Shown here: piece after piece, positions 17,077-26,242 of the stretch
Numbering within the stretch: the stretch's first letter is position 1
Layout of the letters: each line of letters starts with the position of its first letter
Origin: Xanthomonas axonopodis
Lineage (GTDB): Bacteria > Pseudomonadota > Gammaproteobacteria > Xanthomonadales > Xanthomonadaceae
Direction: 5' to 3'
Length of the DNA: 42,708 nt
Assembly (NCBI RefSeq): GCF_001304695.1
Contig: NZ_JFAQ01000075.1
Location: forward strand, 1-42,708
Translations under genes and position numbers: made by a program
Notes under the pieces: model-generated
The model's input: only the letters and a program-made list of their open reading frames with translations
Databases searched by the model: none
What the model was told of the DNA's origin: nothing

Positions 17077-18251
17077 ATGGAAGCCAACATGCCGGTGCGC
17101 CCCGATGACCTGTTCGACGTACGCGCGCTGCTCACCGACGAAGAGCGGGCGGAGCAGGATGCGGTCGCGCGCTTCACCGATACGCGGGTTATACCGGCGA
17201 TCGGCGATGGGTTCGATGCCGGGCGCTTTGCGCGCGAGTGGATCCCCGAGTTGGCGGAACTGGGGCTGCTGGGTGCCAGCCTGCCGGCGCGCGATGGCGG
17301 TGCGGGCCTTGGCGCGGTGTCCTACGGATTGATCTGCCAGGAACTGGAGCGCGGCGACAGCGGCCTGCGCAGCTTCGTCAGCGTGCAATCGTCGTTGTGC
17401 ATGTACCCCATCCACGCCTACGGCAGCGACGAACAGCGGCAGCGCTGGCTGCCGGAAATGGCGGCAGGCCGGGTCATCGGCTGTTTCGGCCTGAGCGAGG
17501 CGCAGGGCGGGTCGGACCCGGCCGCGATGACGACGCGGGCGGTGCGCGAAGGCGACGGCTGGCGCTTGAACGGCGCCAAGCTGTGGATCACCAACGGCAG
17601 CATTGCCGGGCTTGCGATCATCTGGGCGCATACCGACGATGGCGTGCGCCGCTTCCTGGTCGGGACCGATAGTGCGGGTTTCAGCGCGCACGACATCGGC
17701 CACAAGATGAGCCTGCGTACGTCGGTCACCTCGGGCCTGTTCCTGGACAATGTGTTCGTGCCCGAGCAGATGCGGTTGCCGCGGGCGGCCGGTTCGAAGG
17801 CGCCGCTGAGTTGCCGCAACCAGGCACGCTACGGCATTGCCTGGGGCGCGATCGGCGCGGCAGTGGCCTGCCTGCGCGAGGCGCTGGCCTATGCCGGCGA
17901 GCGCATCCTGTTCGGCCGGCCGCTGGCTGCCACGCAAAGCGCGCGGATCAAACTGGCCGACATGGCGCGGCGGATTCCACCGCCCAGCTGCTCGCCTTGC
18001 AGCTTGGGCGCTTGAAGGAAGCCGGGACATTGCAGCCGGAGCAGATCTCGCTGGCAAAATGGAACAATTGCCGCATGGCGCTGGATGTGGCGCGCCAATG
18101 CCGCGACCTGCTGGGCGCGGCCCGCATCACCACCGAGCATGTGGCGATCCGGCATGCGCTGAACCTGGAATCGGTGATCACCTACGAAGGCACTGAAACC
18201 GTGCATCGGCTGGTGGTGGGCCGTGCGCTGACAAGACTCAATGCGTTTTGA
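17077..18251 (+). pseudogene. gcdH: Glutaryl-CoA dehydrogenase-like acyl-CoA dehydrogenase, frameshifted
   Basis: The first frame (17077 to ~17975) encodes the N-terminal and middle domains: ELERGDSGLRSFVSVQSSL, the flavin-site segment GCFGLSEAQGGSDPAAM, WITNGSIAGLAIIWA and RYGIAWGAIGAA, the last typical of glutaryl-CoA dehydrogenase. From ~17975 homology continues in the frame one base earlier: TAQLLALQLGRLKEAG to ITYEGTETVHRLVVGRALT, which carries the catalytic Glu of YEGT. A single missing base at 17971-17980 (CGGATTCCACC) explains this; restored, the protein would be ~391 residues, normal for the family. The enzyme would oxidise and decarboxylate glutaryl-CoA in lysine/tryptophan breakdown. 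As it stands the truncated product lacks the active-site Glu. A sequencing error is possible. Confidence 0.85.
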
Positions 18252-18341
18252 CGAGGAGTGGGGGCTTGATCAGCAAGAATGTGATGCGACGCCTGTGCGG
18301 CGTGTTCTGGACGATGTGTTTGCTGGCCGGCGCGGGGCATC

Positions 18342-20867
18342 GTGCCAGCACGGGCCAACGAGGCGCCACGCATGGCGCCGACGCCGGGCTGGGTGGTGGC
18401 AGATGCCGTTGCCGAGAACGTGCCTGGCGCTGCCGGGCTGCGTTATGAGCTGGTGTCCGACCAGGTTGATCTGACCGGCCGCGTGCCGCCGGCTTACCGC
18501 CGGCTCAGCTACACCGTGCAGCGCGCCAAAAGCCTGGAGGAAGCCGGGCAGATTTCCATCGACTATCAGCCGCAATACCAGCAGTTGGAGCTCAACAGCC
18601 TGGATGTCTGGCGCGCCGGCAAGCGCATCGATATGCGCACCCAGGCGCATTACGCCAGATTGCGGCGCGAGAGCGGGCTGGAGAACGGTTTGATCGATGG
18701 CGCGCTGACCCTGTCGATCACCCTGCCCGACCTGCGCGTGGGCGATCGCGTCGACTATGGCGTGACCATCAGCGGCAGCAATCCGGTATTCGGCAAAGGC
18801 TATTACGACGTGTTCGAAGCGCGCTACGGCGTGCCGCTGGGCGAACGCCATGTCCGTGTGCGCTATCGGGCCGACATGCCGCTGCAGTGGCGCATCAGCG
18901 TACCGGGGTTCGGCCGGAACGTGCGCACGCTCGATGGGGTGACGCAGTTGGACATCGGCGCCAGCAACATTGCGGCGGTGCAGGAAGAAAAAGACGCGCC
19001 GGACGATGTGAACCCGTATGGCGCAATCGAAGTGTCCACCGCCGGCAGTTGGGGGGCGGTGGCGGCCTGGGCGGCGCAGTTGTACCCGCGTGCATTCAAC
19101 CAGCCGCAGGTGGCAGCCAAGATGGCGCAGAGCCTGATGTTGCGCGGCGACGACCCGCAAGGTGCATTGCTGCGCGCCGTGGCGTTCGTGCAGGGCGAGA
19201 TCCGTTACGTCGGCTTGGACATGGCCGAAAACTCGCACGCCCCGCACGCGCCCGAAGTAACGCTGCGCAACCGCTACGGCGACTGCAAGGACAAGGCGAC
19301 GCTGCTGATCGCACTGCTGCAGCTGGCCGGCATCCGCGCCGAGCCGGTGCTGGTCAACAGCGACAAAGGGCATGGGCTGGAAAAGCGCTTGCCCAGTCCG
19401 TACGCCTTCGATCATGTGGTGGTGCGTGTGCATCTGCCGCAGGGCGAGGTGTGGGTAGATGCCACGCGCGATCGCGAAGAGGGCCCGTTGGCACAGCGTC
19501 GGCCGCTGCCGTTCGTGCGCGGATTGCCCGTGATTGCGGGGCAGGACACATTGGTTGAAGTGCCTGCGCCGATGCCTGCGTTGCCGCAGATCGAAGTGAA
19601 CGAAGAAATTTCCATTTCGCTGCGCAAGTCGCAGCGCTGGGCAAGCTTCACGGTGGACACCATGTATCGCCAGGGCCGCGGCGAGCGTGTCGCCAGCAGC
19701 TTCGACGACGATGGTGCGCAGAACGTAGGCGAGCACTATCTGGAATTCATGCAGCAGTACTACACCGCGCTGACCCAGGTGCGCGTGCCGAGCATCGACG
19801 CTGCCGACCCGCTCAATGTGCGCACGCACGAGGCCTACCGGCTGGAGTGGCCAGCCGAGGAGGGCGATGAGCTGGGTTTCCCGTTGTTCCAGCTTGGCGA
19901 GTGGATGGATGCGTTACCGAAAGAGGCGCGCAAGAGCCCGCTGGCGCTGGGCGGCCCGCGGCTGGCTCGGCAGACCGTGCGCGTGCACAGCGACCCGGCG
20001 ACCCAGGTAAAGGCAGACACGCAAGTGGTCGCCAATCCGTGGTTCCGCTTCTCGCGCAGCATTGCGATGCGCGAGGGAAAGATGGTCATCGTGGGCGAAT
20101 GGCAGCGCTTCACCGACCGCATTCCGGCCAACGACGTGGCGCGCGCGGCTGCCGACATGGAACGCGCGCGCGACCTGCTGTACTTCAATTACGATCTCAC
20201 GCCGAAGCGGCGCACCCAGCCTCCCGACTGGCGTGCGCTCAGCTACCCGCTGGCTGGCTTGGTGGTGTTGCTGGCGGCCTGCTTTTTCTGGTGGCGCGGC
20301 GGTGGGCTGGGCGGAATCATGTTCGATCCCTATGCCACGGTGACGCGGATGCCGCAGCACGCTCGGTTGCGCTGGAGCGCTTGGGCGGTGTTTGCGGCGA
20401 CCACGCTGCTGTCGGCGTGGGTGTGGCTGCACGCGCTGCCGCTATGGGCCAAGGCCGGTGGGATCATTGTCGTGGTTGCAATCGCCTTGCTGGGATGCGT
20501 GCTGCTCAAGCAGATCCTGCGTTGGATGGGCAGCGGTGCCCCGCTTGGGCAGGTGTTGCCGGCGATGGCCGGCTGCGCCTTGCCGTGGCTGGTGTGCCTG
20601 CTGGCGGCCGTGGTCGCGCTCAAGGGCCAGGTTGCATTGCTGCGCACCGGCGCGACCGATCCGGCCGGCATGGCGCAATTGGCAGCATGCATCTTGCTGC
20701 TGATGCTGGGGGCGCTGTGGTGGCCGGTCTGCTCGGTGCAGGCGGCGGCCGCTGCTGCCGGCTGTGCGCGCACGCGTGCGTTCGGCGCCTGGGCGCTGAC
20801 GGTGGCGGCAATGGGCATGCTGATTGCGGTGTTGAGCGTGCCGGTTGCGGTGGTGGCCTTGGCCTGA
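18342..20867 (+). CDS. DUF3857 / transglutaminase-like membrane protein, signal peptide out of frame
   Basis: A large envelope protein: an N-terminal DUF3857 domain (~25-190), a transglutaminase-like core with Cys in NRYGDCKDKATLL, His in AFDHVVVRVHL and Asp in VWVDATRD, a further beta domain, and six to seven membrane helices from ~residue 630 to the end. Function unknown; the Cys-His-Asp triad suggests peptide-bond chemistry at the periplasmic face. The in-frame start at 18342 (GTG) has no export signal. A signal peptide (MRRLCGVFWTMCLLAGAG) with GAGGAG before a TTG at 18266 lies in another frame; one surplus G in the GGGG run at 18334-18337 would explain the break. Removing it joins LLAGAG to IVPARANEAP, a sensible cleavage region. 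Confidence 0.85.
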   Translation: MPARANEAPRMAPTPGWVVADAVAENVPGAAGLRYELVSDQVDLTGRVPPAYRRLSYTVQRAKSLEEAGQISIDYQPQYQQLELNSLDVWRAGKRIDMRTQAHYARLRRESGLENGLIDGALTLSITLPDLRVGDRVDYGVTISGSNPVFGKGYYDVFEARYGVPLGERHVRVRYRADMPLQWRISVPGFGRNVRTLDGVTQLDIGASNIAAVQEEKDAPDDVNPYGAIEVSTAGSWGAVAAWAAQLYPRAFNQPQVAAKMAQSLMLRGDDPQGALLRAVAFVQGEIRYVGLDMAENSHAPHAPEVTLRNRYGDCKDKATLLIALLQLAGIRAEPVLVNSDKGHGLEKRLPSPYAFDHVVVRVHLPQGEVWVDATRDREEGPLAQRRPLPFVRGLPVIAGQDTLVEVPAPMPALPQIEVNEEISISLRKSQRWASFTVDTMYRQGRGERVASSFDDDGAQNVGEHYLEFMQQYYTALTQVRVPSIDAADPLNVRTHEAYRLEWPAEEGDELGFPLFQLGEWMDALPKEARKSPLALGGPRLARQTVRVHSDPATQVKADTQVVANPWFRFSRSIAMREGKMVIVGEWQRFTDRIPANDVARAAADMERARDLLYFNYDLTPKRRTQPPDWRALSYPLAGLVVLLAACFFWWRGGGLGGIMFDPYATVTRMPQHARLRWSAWAVFAATTLLSAWVWLHALPLWAKAGGIIVVVAIALLGCVLLKQILRWMGSGAPLGQVLPAMAGCALPWLVCLLAAVVALKGQVALLRTGATDPAGMAQLAACILLLMLGALWWPVCSVQAAAAAAGCARTRAFGAWALTVAAMGMLIAVLSVPVAVVALA

Positions 20868-20991
20868 CGCAGCTCGCGCGGCAGTGCACGCAAACCGGCA
20901 TCGGTGCGCCGTTGCTGCGTGCAGGGCTTTGCAAAGGCACGCGGGGCTGTGACACTGCCACTCCCCTCGTTGCTGCCGCGGAGCCAGCCAA

Positions 20992-21630
20992 ATGTCGACC
21001 GTGCGTCCCCCGTTGACCGTCCATGGCATATCCAGTTCCGGCAATTGCTACAAGGTGCGCCTGCTGCTTGAACAGTTGGGCAGCCGCTATCACTGGGTTG
21101 AGGTGGACAGCGTGGCCGGGCAGACCCGCACGCCCGCGTATCTGGCCAAGAACCCCAACGGCAAGGTGCCGATGGTCGAGCGCGACGATGGCCGCGTGTT
21201 GACCGAATCCAACGCGATCCTGTTCTGGCTGGCCGAAGGCACCCCGTATTTGCCCACCGATGCGTGGCAGCGGGCGCAGGCATTGAGCTGGATGTTCTTC
21301 GAGCAATACAGCCATGAGCCCTATGTGGGGGTGGCGCGGTTCATCAGCCTGTGGACGCCGCGCGCCGCCGCGCGCCGCGCCGAGTTGCCACAGCTGCGCG
21401 CACGCGGCGAGCAGGCGCTGGCGGTGATGGAGCAGCATCTGCAGCAGCACGCCTGGTTCACCGGTAGCGACTACGGCATCGCCGATATCGCCCTGTTTGC
21501 CTACACCCACTGCGCCGAAGACGGCGGTTTCGATCTGGAACGCTCGCCGGCGATTTGCGAATGGTTGCAGCGCGTCCAGGCGCTGCCCCGCTTCGTGCCG
21601 ATGCCGGCCGCTGCGTCGGTGACGGCATGA
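20992..21630 (+). CDS. Glutathione S-transferase family protein
   Basis: A 212-residue GST. The N-terminal thioredoxin-like domain begins LTVHGISSSGNCYKVRLLLEQLG, with a likely catalytic Ser in the SSSGN turn, the cis-Pro loop GKVPMVERDDG and the glutathione-binding Glu-Ser in VLTESNAILFWLA. The helical C-terminal domain has the conserved YGIADIALFAY box. It differs clearly from the GST at 9204. Substrate unknown; cytoplasmic. It lies 124 bp after the DUF3857 gene and 190 bp before asnB on the same strand, with no obvious shared pathway. Confidence 0.9.
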   Translation: MSTVRPPLTVHGISSSGNCYKVRLLLEQLGSRYHWVEVDSVAGQTRTPAYLAKNPNGKVPMVERDDGRVLTESNAILFWLAEGTPYLPTDAWQRAQALSWMFFEQYSHEPYVGVARFISLWTPRAAARRAELPQLRARGEQALAVMEQHLQQHAWFTGSDYGIADIALFAYTHCAEDGGFDLERSPAICEWLQRVQALPRFVPMPAAASVTA

Positions 21631-21702
21631 GCCGTCTGCGCGATCTGCACGCGGCTTGCTGCTTCAGGACTGTGTGCTTGGCGGACAGCTGCCTTTACTC
21701 TC

Positions 21703-21732
21703 CGGCATCGGCATCGGCATCGGCATCGGTAT
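21703..21732. repeat. Hexamer repeat CGGCAT x 4-5 before asnB
   Basis: Four perfect CGGCAT units (21703-21726) and a fifth with one change (CGGTAT). It lies ~90 bp before the asnB ATG in the gap after the GST gene. A candidate slippage site; in an open frame it would read as a Gly-Ile repeat, but no gene is credible there. Confidence 0.75.
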
Positions 21733-21820
21733 TTGCCGTGCGCCTGCTCGGGCGGCTGAAAAGAGTCACGCGTGTCGGCGTCGCCCGGTTACCCGTGGCC
21801 GGCCGGCAGGAGCGCTGACG

Positions 21821-23761
21821 ATGTGCGGATTGGCAGGACTGTTGCTGGCTTCGCCGCGCCTGCATGGCGAACAGCTCGATGCGCTGGTGCGGCCGATGGG
21901 GGCCGCCTTGCGCCACCGCGGCCCCGACGATGCCGGTACCTGGTGCGATGCGCAGGCCGGCGTCGCACTGGCGCATCAACGCTTGAGCATTCTGGATCTG
22001 TCGCCGCTCGGCCATCAGCCAATGCGCTCGGCCGATGGCCGCTACGTGCTGGCCTACAACGGCGAGGTCTATAACTTCGCGCAGCTGCGCGCTGCACTGT
22101 CCGCGCTGGGGCATCGCTTCCGCGGCCACTCCGATACCGAAGTGCTGCTGGCGGCAGTGGTGGAGTGGGGTCTGGACGAGACGTTGACCCGCTGTAACGG
22201 CATGTTCGCCATTGCCTTGTGGGACGAGCGCGACAACTGCCTGTTCCTGGCCCGCGACCGCGTTGGCAAGAAGCCGCTCTACTACGGGTGGGCCGGCGAC
22301 ACCTTGGTGTTCGGTTCCGAACTCAAGGCCTTGTGGCAGCATCCGGACTTCGACAACGGCGTGGATCGCGATGCGCTCACGCTGCTGCTGCGGCTGGGCT
22401 ATATCCCGGCGCCGGCCTGCATCCACGAGCACACCTTCAAGCTGATGCCCGGCCGGGTGCTACGCATGGATGCGCACGCCGTGGCAGCCGGCGCGGCCGC
22501 GCATCGGCCCGATCAGGCGCAACAACCGTTCTGGAACGCGCGCGAGGCGATGCAACGCGCGCTGGCGACACCGTTCACCGGTACCGACGCGCAGGCCGAA
22601 GAGCAGTTGGATGGCGTGCTGCGCGATGCGGTGGCCTTGCGCATGGTGGCCGATGTGCCGGTGGGTGTGTTTCTCTCCGGCGGCACCGACTCGTCCATCG
22701 TCACTGCGATGATGCAGGCGCAGAGCGCGCAGCCGGTGCATACCTTCAGCATCGGCTTCGAAGGCTCGCATCACGACGAAGCGCCGCTGGCGCGCGAAGT
22801 GGCCACGCATCTGCGCACCGACCACACCGAACTCTCTGTCAGCGGCGCCGATGCGCTGGCGGTGGTGCCGAACCTTCCGGACATGTTCGACGAACCCTTT
22901 GCCGATGCGTCGCAAGTGCCGACGGCGTTGGTCGCACGGCTTGCGCGCGGCGGGGTCACGGTGGCGCTGTCCGGCGATGGTGGCGACGAATTGTTCTTCG
23001 GCTATGGGCGGTATCAGCGTGCACTGCGCAATTGGCGCATGCATGGCCTGGTGCCTGGCCCGCTGCGTCGCCTGATGGCATCGGCGGCACGTCGCAATGG
23101 CGAATCCTCGCGCACCGGCGGGCTCGCTGCGCTGGTGGCCGAGGCCGGCGCACGCGGCATCGGCGACATCTACCGCAACCGCATTTCGCGCTGGCGCGAT
23201 CCGGCCGCGGTGGTGCTGGGCGCCACCGAACCCGACAGTTTCTACAGCCTGGCCGACCCACTGCATGGGTCCGGTACGCCGGCCGACGCGATGATGCTGG
23301 CCGATTTTGCCGCCTACCTGCCGGACGATCTGCTGTGCAAGGTGGATCGCACCACCATGGCGGTGGGGCTGGAAGCGCGTGCGCCCCTGCTGGATTGGCG
23401 CGTGGCCGAATTCGCCTGGTCGCTGCCGCTGTCGCTGAAATATCGCGATGGAGTGAGCAAGTATCTGCTCAAGCGTGTGCTGTGCCGCTACCTGCCGGAC
23501 GCAATGGTGTATCGCGGCAAGCGCGGCTTCGGTGCACCGGTCAGCGCATGGCTGCGCGGCGATCTGCACGGCTGGGCGGACGATCTGCTGGCGCACGGCG
23601 CCCTGCAGCGCGAGGGCGTGTTCGCCGCCGACAGCGTGGCCCGCCTGTGGCGCGACTTCAACGGTGGCGAGCGCAAATGGCATACGCATCTCTGGACGGT
23701 GCTGATGTTCCAGGCCTGGCAGGCACACTGGCGCGAACAGCGCGCGGCCCTGGTACGCTGA
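21821..23761 (+). CDS. asnB: Asparagine synthase (glutamine-hydrolysing)
   Basis: A 646-residue two-domain enzyme making asparagine from aspartate, ATP and glutamine. The N-terminal nucleophile Cys2 (MCGLAGLLL) and LRHRGPDDAG, YNGEVYNF and GHSDTEVLL make the glutaminase domain (~2-210). The synthetase domain carries the PP-loop SGGTDSS (~285), then GDGGDELFFGYGRY and the helix YLPDDLLCKVDRTTMA. All expected catalytic parts are present. The ATG at 21821 must be the start because Cys2 has to be exposed; GCAGGAG is 10 bases upstream. The family also contains amidotransferases of polysaccharide loci, but no such genes surround it, so the housekeeping role is preferred. Confidence 0.93.
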   Translation: MCGLAGLLLASPRLHGEQLDALVRPMGAALRHRGPDDAGTWCDAQAGVALAHQRLSILDLSPLGHQPMRSADGRYVLAYNGEVYNFAQLRAALSALGHRFRGHSDTEVLLAAVVEWGLDETLTRCNGMFAIALWDERDNCLFLARDRVGKKPLYYGWAGDTLVFGSELKALWQHPDFDNGVDRDALTLLLRLGYIPAPACIHEHTFKLMPGRVLRMDAHAVAAGAAAHRPDQAQQPFWNAREAMQRALATPFTGTDAQAEEQLDGVLRDAVALRMVADVPVGVFLSGGTDSSIVTAMMQAQSAQPVHTFSIGFEGSHHDEAPLAREVATHLRTDHTELSVSGADALAVVPNLPDMFDEPFADASQVPTALVARLARGGVTVALSGDGGDELFFGYGRYQRALRNWRMHGLVPGPLRRLMASAARRNGESSRTGGLAALVAEAGARGIGDIYRNRISRWRDPAAVVLGATEPDSFYSLADPLHGSGTPADAMMLADFAAYLPDDLLCKVDRTTMAVGLEARAPLLDWRVAEFAWSLPLSLKYRDGVSKYLLKRVLCRYLPDAMVYRGKRGFGAPVSAWLRGDLHGWADDLLAHGALQREGVFAADSVARLWRDFNGGERKWHTHLWTVLMFQAWQAHWREQRAALVR

Positions 23762-23930
23762 CGCCGGGCGTCGTGGTGTGCATACGGGTCGGCGTGGGCG
23801 AAACCACCTATGAACGTTGCCGTGTTTGCATGTATGCACCGCCGCTTGCGCCGCAGATGTTGGCGGCGTTTCACCAGCCCTGAGCATCCGGCTGGGTAGG
23901 GTGGGGCCCTGTTTCCACGGAGCATTCCCC

Positions 23931-24485
23931 ATGAGCAAGCTCACCATTGCCGTGCTGGTCGGCAGCCTGCGCGCAGAGTCGTATAACCGCCAACTGGCGC
24001 GCGCGCTGGAGCATCTGGCCGGCGACAAGGCCGTGTTCGAGTACCTGGAGATCGGCGATATCCCGTTGTACAACCAGGACCGCGACGGCGATTATCCCGC
24101 CGAAGGCACGCGCCTGAAGCAGCAGATCCGTGCTGCCGATGCGGTGCTGTTCGTCACTCCCGAATACAACCGCTCCATTCCCGGCGTGCTCAAGAACGCC
24201 ATCGACACTGGCTCGCGTCCCTACGGTGATAGCGCGTTTGCCGGCAAGCCGGCGGCGGTGGTGGGTATCTCGGTCGGCGCGATCGGCACTGCCACCGCGC
24301 AGCAGCACCTTCGCAACGTGTTGGCGTATCTGGATATGCACGTGCTCGGCCAGCCGGAAGTGTTCCTGCAATACAAGGACGACCTGTTCGGGCCGGACGA
24401 CCAGATCGCCAATGCCGACAGCCGCAAGTTCCTGCAGGGCTTCATTGACCAGTTCCTGGGCCTGATCGGGCACCTCAAGCGCTGA
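23931..24485 (+). CDS. NADPH-dependent FMN reductase (flavodoxin-like quinone/chromate reductase family)
   Basis: A 184-residue flavodoxin-fold oxidoreductase. The FMN phosphate loop is GSLRAESYNRQLARAL (residues ~11-26) and the isoalloxazine loop is FVTPEYNRSIPGVLKNAIDTGSR, the family signature of ChrR/YieF-type NAD(P)H:quinone reductases. These tetrameric cytoplasmic enzymes reduce quinones, chromate or azo compounds and protect against redox cycling. The ATG at 23931 follows GGAGCATTCCCC. A GC-rich hairpin without a T tract (24498-24521) follows the gene. Confidence 0.92.
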   Translation: MSKLTIAVLVGSLRAESYNRQLARALEHLAGDKAVFEYLEIGDIPLYNQDRDGDYPAEGTRLKQQIRAADAVLFVTPEYNRSIPGVLKNAIDTGSRPYGDSAFAGKPAAVVGISVGAIGTATAQQHLRNVLAYLDMHVLGQPEVFLQYKDDLFGPDDQIANADSRKFLQGFIDQFLGLIGHLKR

Positions 24486-24610
24486 GTTGACCACAGTGGC
24501 GCCGCGCATTGGTGCGGCGCCCCGCCGGGTCCTGGGGGAGGGCGGAAACCCAAGCGGTGCAAGGGTCTCGGCATCTGCGACGGCCGGCGCGTAAAACGCG
24601 CATGCACCAG

Positions 24611-24630
24611 CTATCCACCAGTTATCCACA
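24611..24630. promoter_or_regulatory. DnaA box and degenerate partner upstream of dnaB
   Basis: TTATCCACA at 24622-24630 is identical to the strict DnaA-box consensus. A weaker box-like CTATCCACC lies at 24611-24619 in the same orientation. They are 77-96 bases before the dnaB ATG. DnaA could bind here to modulate dnaB transcription; the second copy may be chance. Confidence 0.55.
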
Positions 24631-24706
24631 GAGTTGTGCATGGTCGCCGGCCGCGCCGATGACTATGCTTCCTGCCCTCGTCTGCCCGTGTCAGGTTTGT
24701 TTGTCC

Positions 24707-26137
24707 ATGTCCGCTCGTCCTGGTTTCCGTTCCAAGCGCAGTCGCGATCGCGACGACGACGATTACGATCGTCCCGAGCCGCGTCTGGACCAGCTGCGGG
24801 TACCGCCGCATTCGGTCGAGGCCGAGCAGGCTGTGCTGGGTGGCTTGATGCTGGCGCCGGATGCGTTCGACCGGGTCAACGACCAGCTCACCGAAAACGA
24901 CTTTTACCGACGCGACCATCGGCTGATCTACCGCGCGATTCGCGAGCTGAACGAGAAAGACCGCCCGTTCGATGCAGTGACCCTGGGCGAGTGGTTCGAG
25001 TCGCAAGGCAAGCTGGAGCAGGTGGGCGATGGCGCGTACCTGATCGAGCTGGCCAGCACAACGCCGTCGGCGGCCAACATCGCCGCGTATGCGGAAATCG
25101 TGCGCGACAAGGCGGTGCTGCGGCAGTTGATCGAAGTGGGCACCACCATCGTCAACGACGGCTTTCAGCCGGAAGGGCGCGACAGCGTCGAGTTGCTGTC
25201 CTCGGCCGAAAAAGCCGTGTTCAAGATCGCCGAAGCCGGCGCGCGCGGGCGAACCGATTTCGTGGCGATGCCCGGGGCATTGAAGGATGCGTTCGAAGAG
25301 CTGCGCAACCGCTTCGAAAACGGCGGCAACATCACCGGCCTGCCGACCGGCTACACCGATTTCGATGCGATGACCGCCGGTCTGCAGCCGACCGACCTGA
25401 TCGTTCTGGCGGCGCGTCCGGCGATGGGCAAGACCACCTTTGCGCTGAACATCGCCGAATATGCGGCGATCAAGTCCAAGAAGGGCGTGGCGGTGTTTTC
25501 GATGGAAATGTCGGCCTCGCAGTTGGCGATGCGCCTGATCTCCTCCAATGGCCGCATCAATGCGCAGCGCCTGCGGACCGGTGCGCTGGAAGACGAGGAT
25601 TGGGCGCGCGTGACCGGCGCGATCAAGATGCTCAAGGAAACCAAGATCTTTATCGACGACACCCCGGGCGTGTCGCCGGAAGTGCTGCGTTCCAAGTGCC
25701 GCCGGCTCAAGCGTGAGCACGACCTGGGCCTGATCGTCATCGACTACCTGCAGCTGATGTCGGTGCCGGGCAACAGCGAAAACCGCGCGACCGAAATTTC
25801 GGAAATCTCGCGCTCGCTGAAAGGCCTGGCCAAGGAACTCAACGTGCCGGTGATTGCGTTGTCGCAGCTCAACCGCTCGTTGGAAACCCGCACCGACAAG
25901 CGCCCGGTGATGGCGGACTTGCGCGAGTCGGGCGCAATCGAGCAGGACGCAGACATGATCGTCTTCATCTACCGCGACGATTACTACAACAAGGAAAATT
26001 CCCCGGACAAGGGCCTGGCCGAAATCATCATCGGCAAGCACCGCGGCGGACCGACCGGCTCGTGCAAGCTCAAGTTCTTCGGCGAATACACCCGCTTCGA
26101 CAACCTGGCGCACGACTCGGTGGGCAGTTTCGAGTAA
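24707..26137 (+). CDS. dnaB: Replicative DNA helicase DnaB
   Basis: A hexameric 5'-3' helicase at the replication fork, 476 residues. The N-terminal domain (~25-125: HSVEAEQAVLGGLML, DFYRRDHRLIYRAI) is followed by a linker and the RecA-like ATPase core: Walker A ARPAMGKTT at ~240, MEMSASQLAMRL, Walker B LGLIVIDYLQLM at ~345 and ESGAIEQDADMIVFIYRDDYY. The C terminus has HRGGPTGSCKLKF. The ATG at 24707 was preferred; the frame is open ~200 bp upstream but that part does not resemble DnaB. No intein is present. A consensus DnaA box lies in the promoter region. Confidence 0.97.
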   Translation: MSARPGFRSKRSRDRDDDDYDRPEPRLDQLRVPPHSVEAEQAVLGGLMLAPDAFDRVNDQLTENDFYRRDHRLIYRAIRELNEKDRPFDAVTLGEWFESQGKLEQVGDGAYLIELASTTPSAANIAAYAEIVRDKAVLRQLIEVGTTIVNDGFQPEGRDSVELLSSAEKAVFKIAEAGARGRTDFVAMPGALKDAFEELRNRFENGGNITGLPTGYTDFDAMTAGLQPTDLIVLAARPAMGKTTFALNIAEYAAIKSKKGVAVFSMEMSASQLAMRLISSNGRINAQRLRTGALEDEDWARVTGAIKMLKETKIFIDDTPGVSPEVLRSKCRRLKREHDLGLIVIDYLQLMSVPGNSENRATEISEISRSLKGLAKELNVPVIALSQLNRSLETRTDKRPVMADLRESGAIEQDADMIVFIYRDDYYNKENSPDKGLAEIIIGKHRGGPTGSCKLKFFGEYTRFDNLAHDSVGSFE

Positions 26138-26242
26138 GCGCTGCGGCAGATCGGCCGGGCGGTCATCCGGCGCCCGGCATCGCGCCATCGTTGCACCCGC
26201 TGGCTTATGCTGCGCAGCATCATCGTTCGCTGCCGAGTTCGT

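Noticed and set aside
24498-24521. GC-rich hairpin (GGCGCCGC / GCGGCGCC) after the FMN reductase as a terminator
   Set aside because: No T tract on either side; kept only as a remark.
24611-26188. A 525-codon open frame antisense to dnaB, and similar long ones opposite fumarase, asnB and photolyase
   Set aside because: Same bias artefact; no ribosome site, no family motifs, and complete overlap with strong genes.
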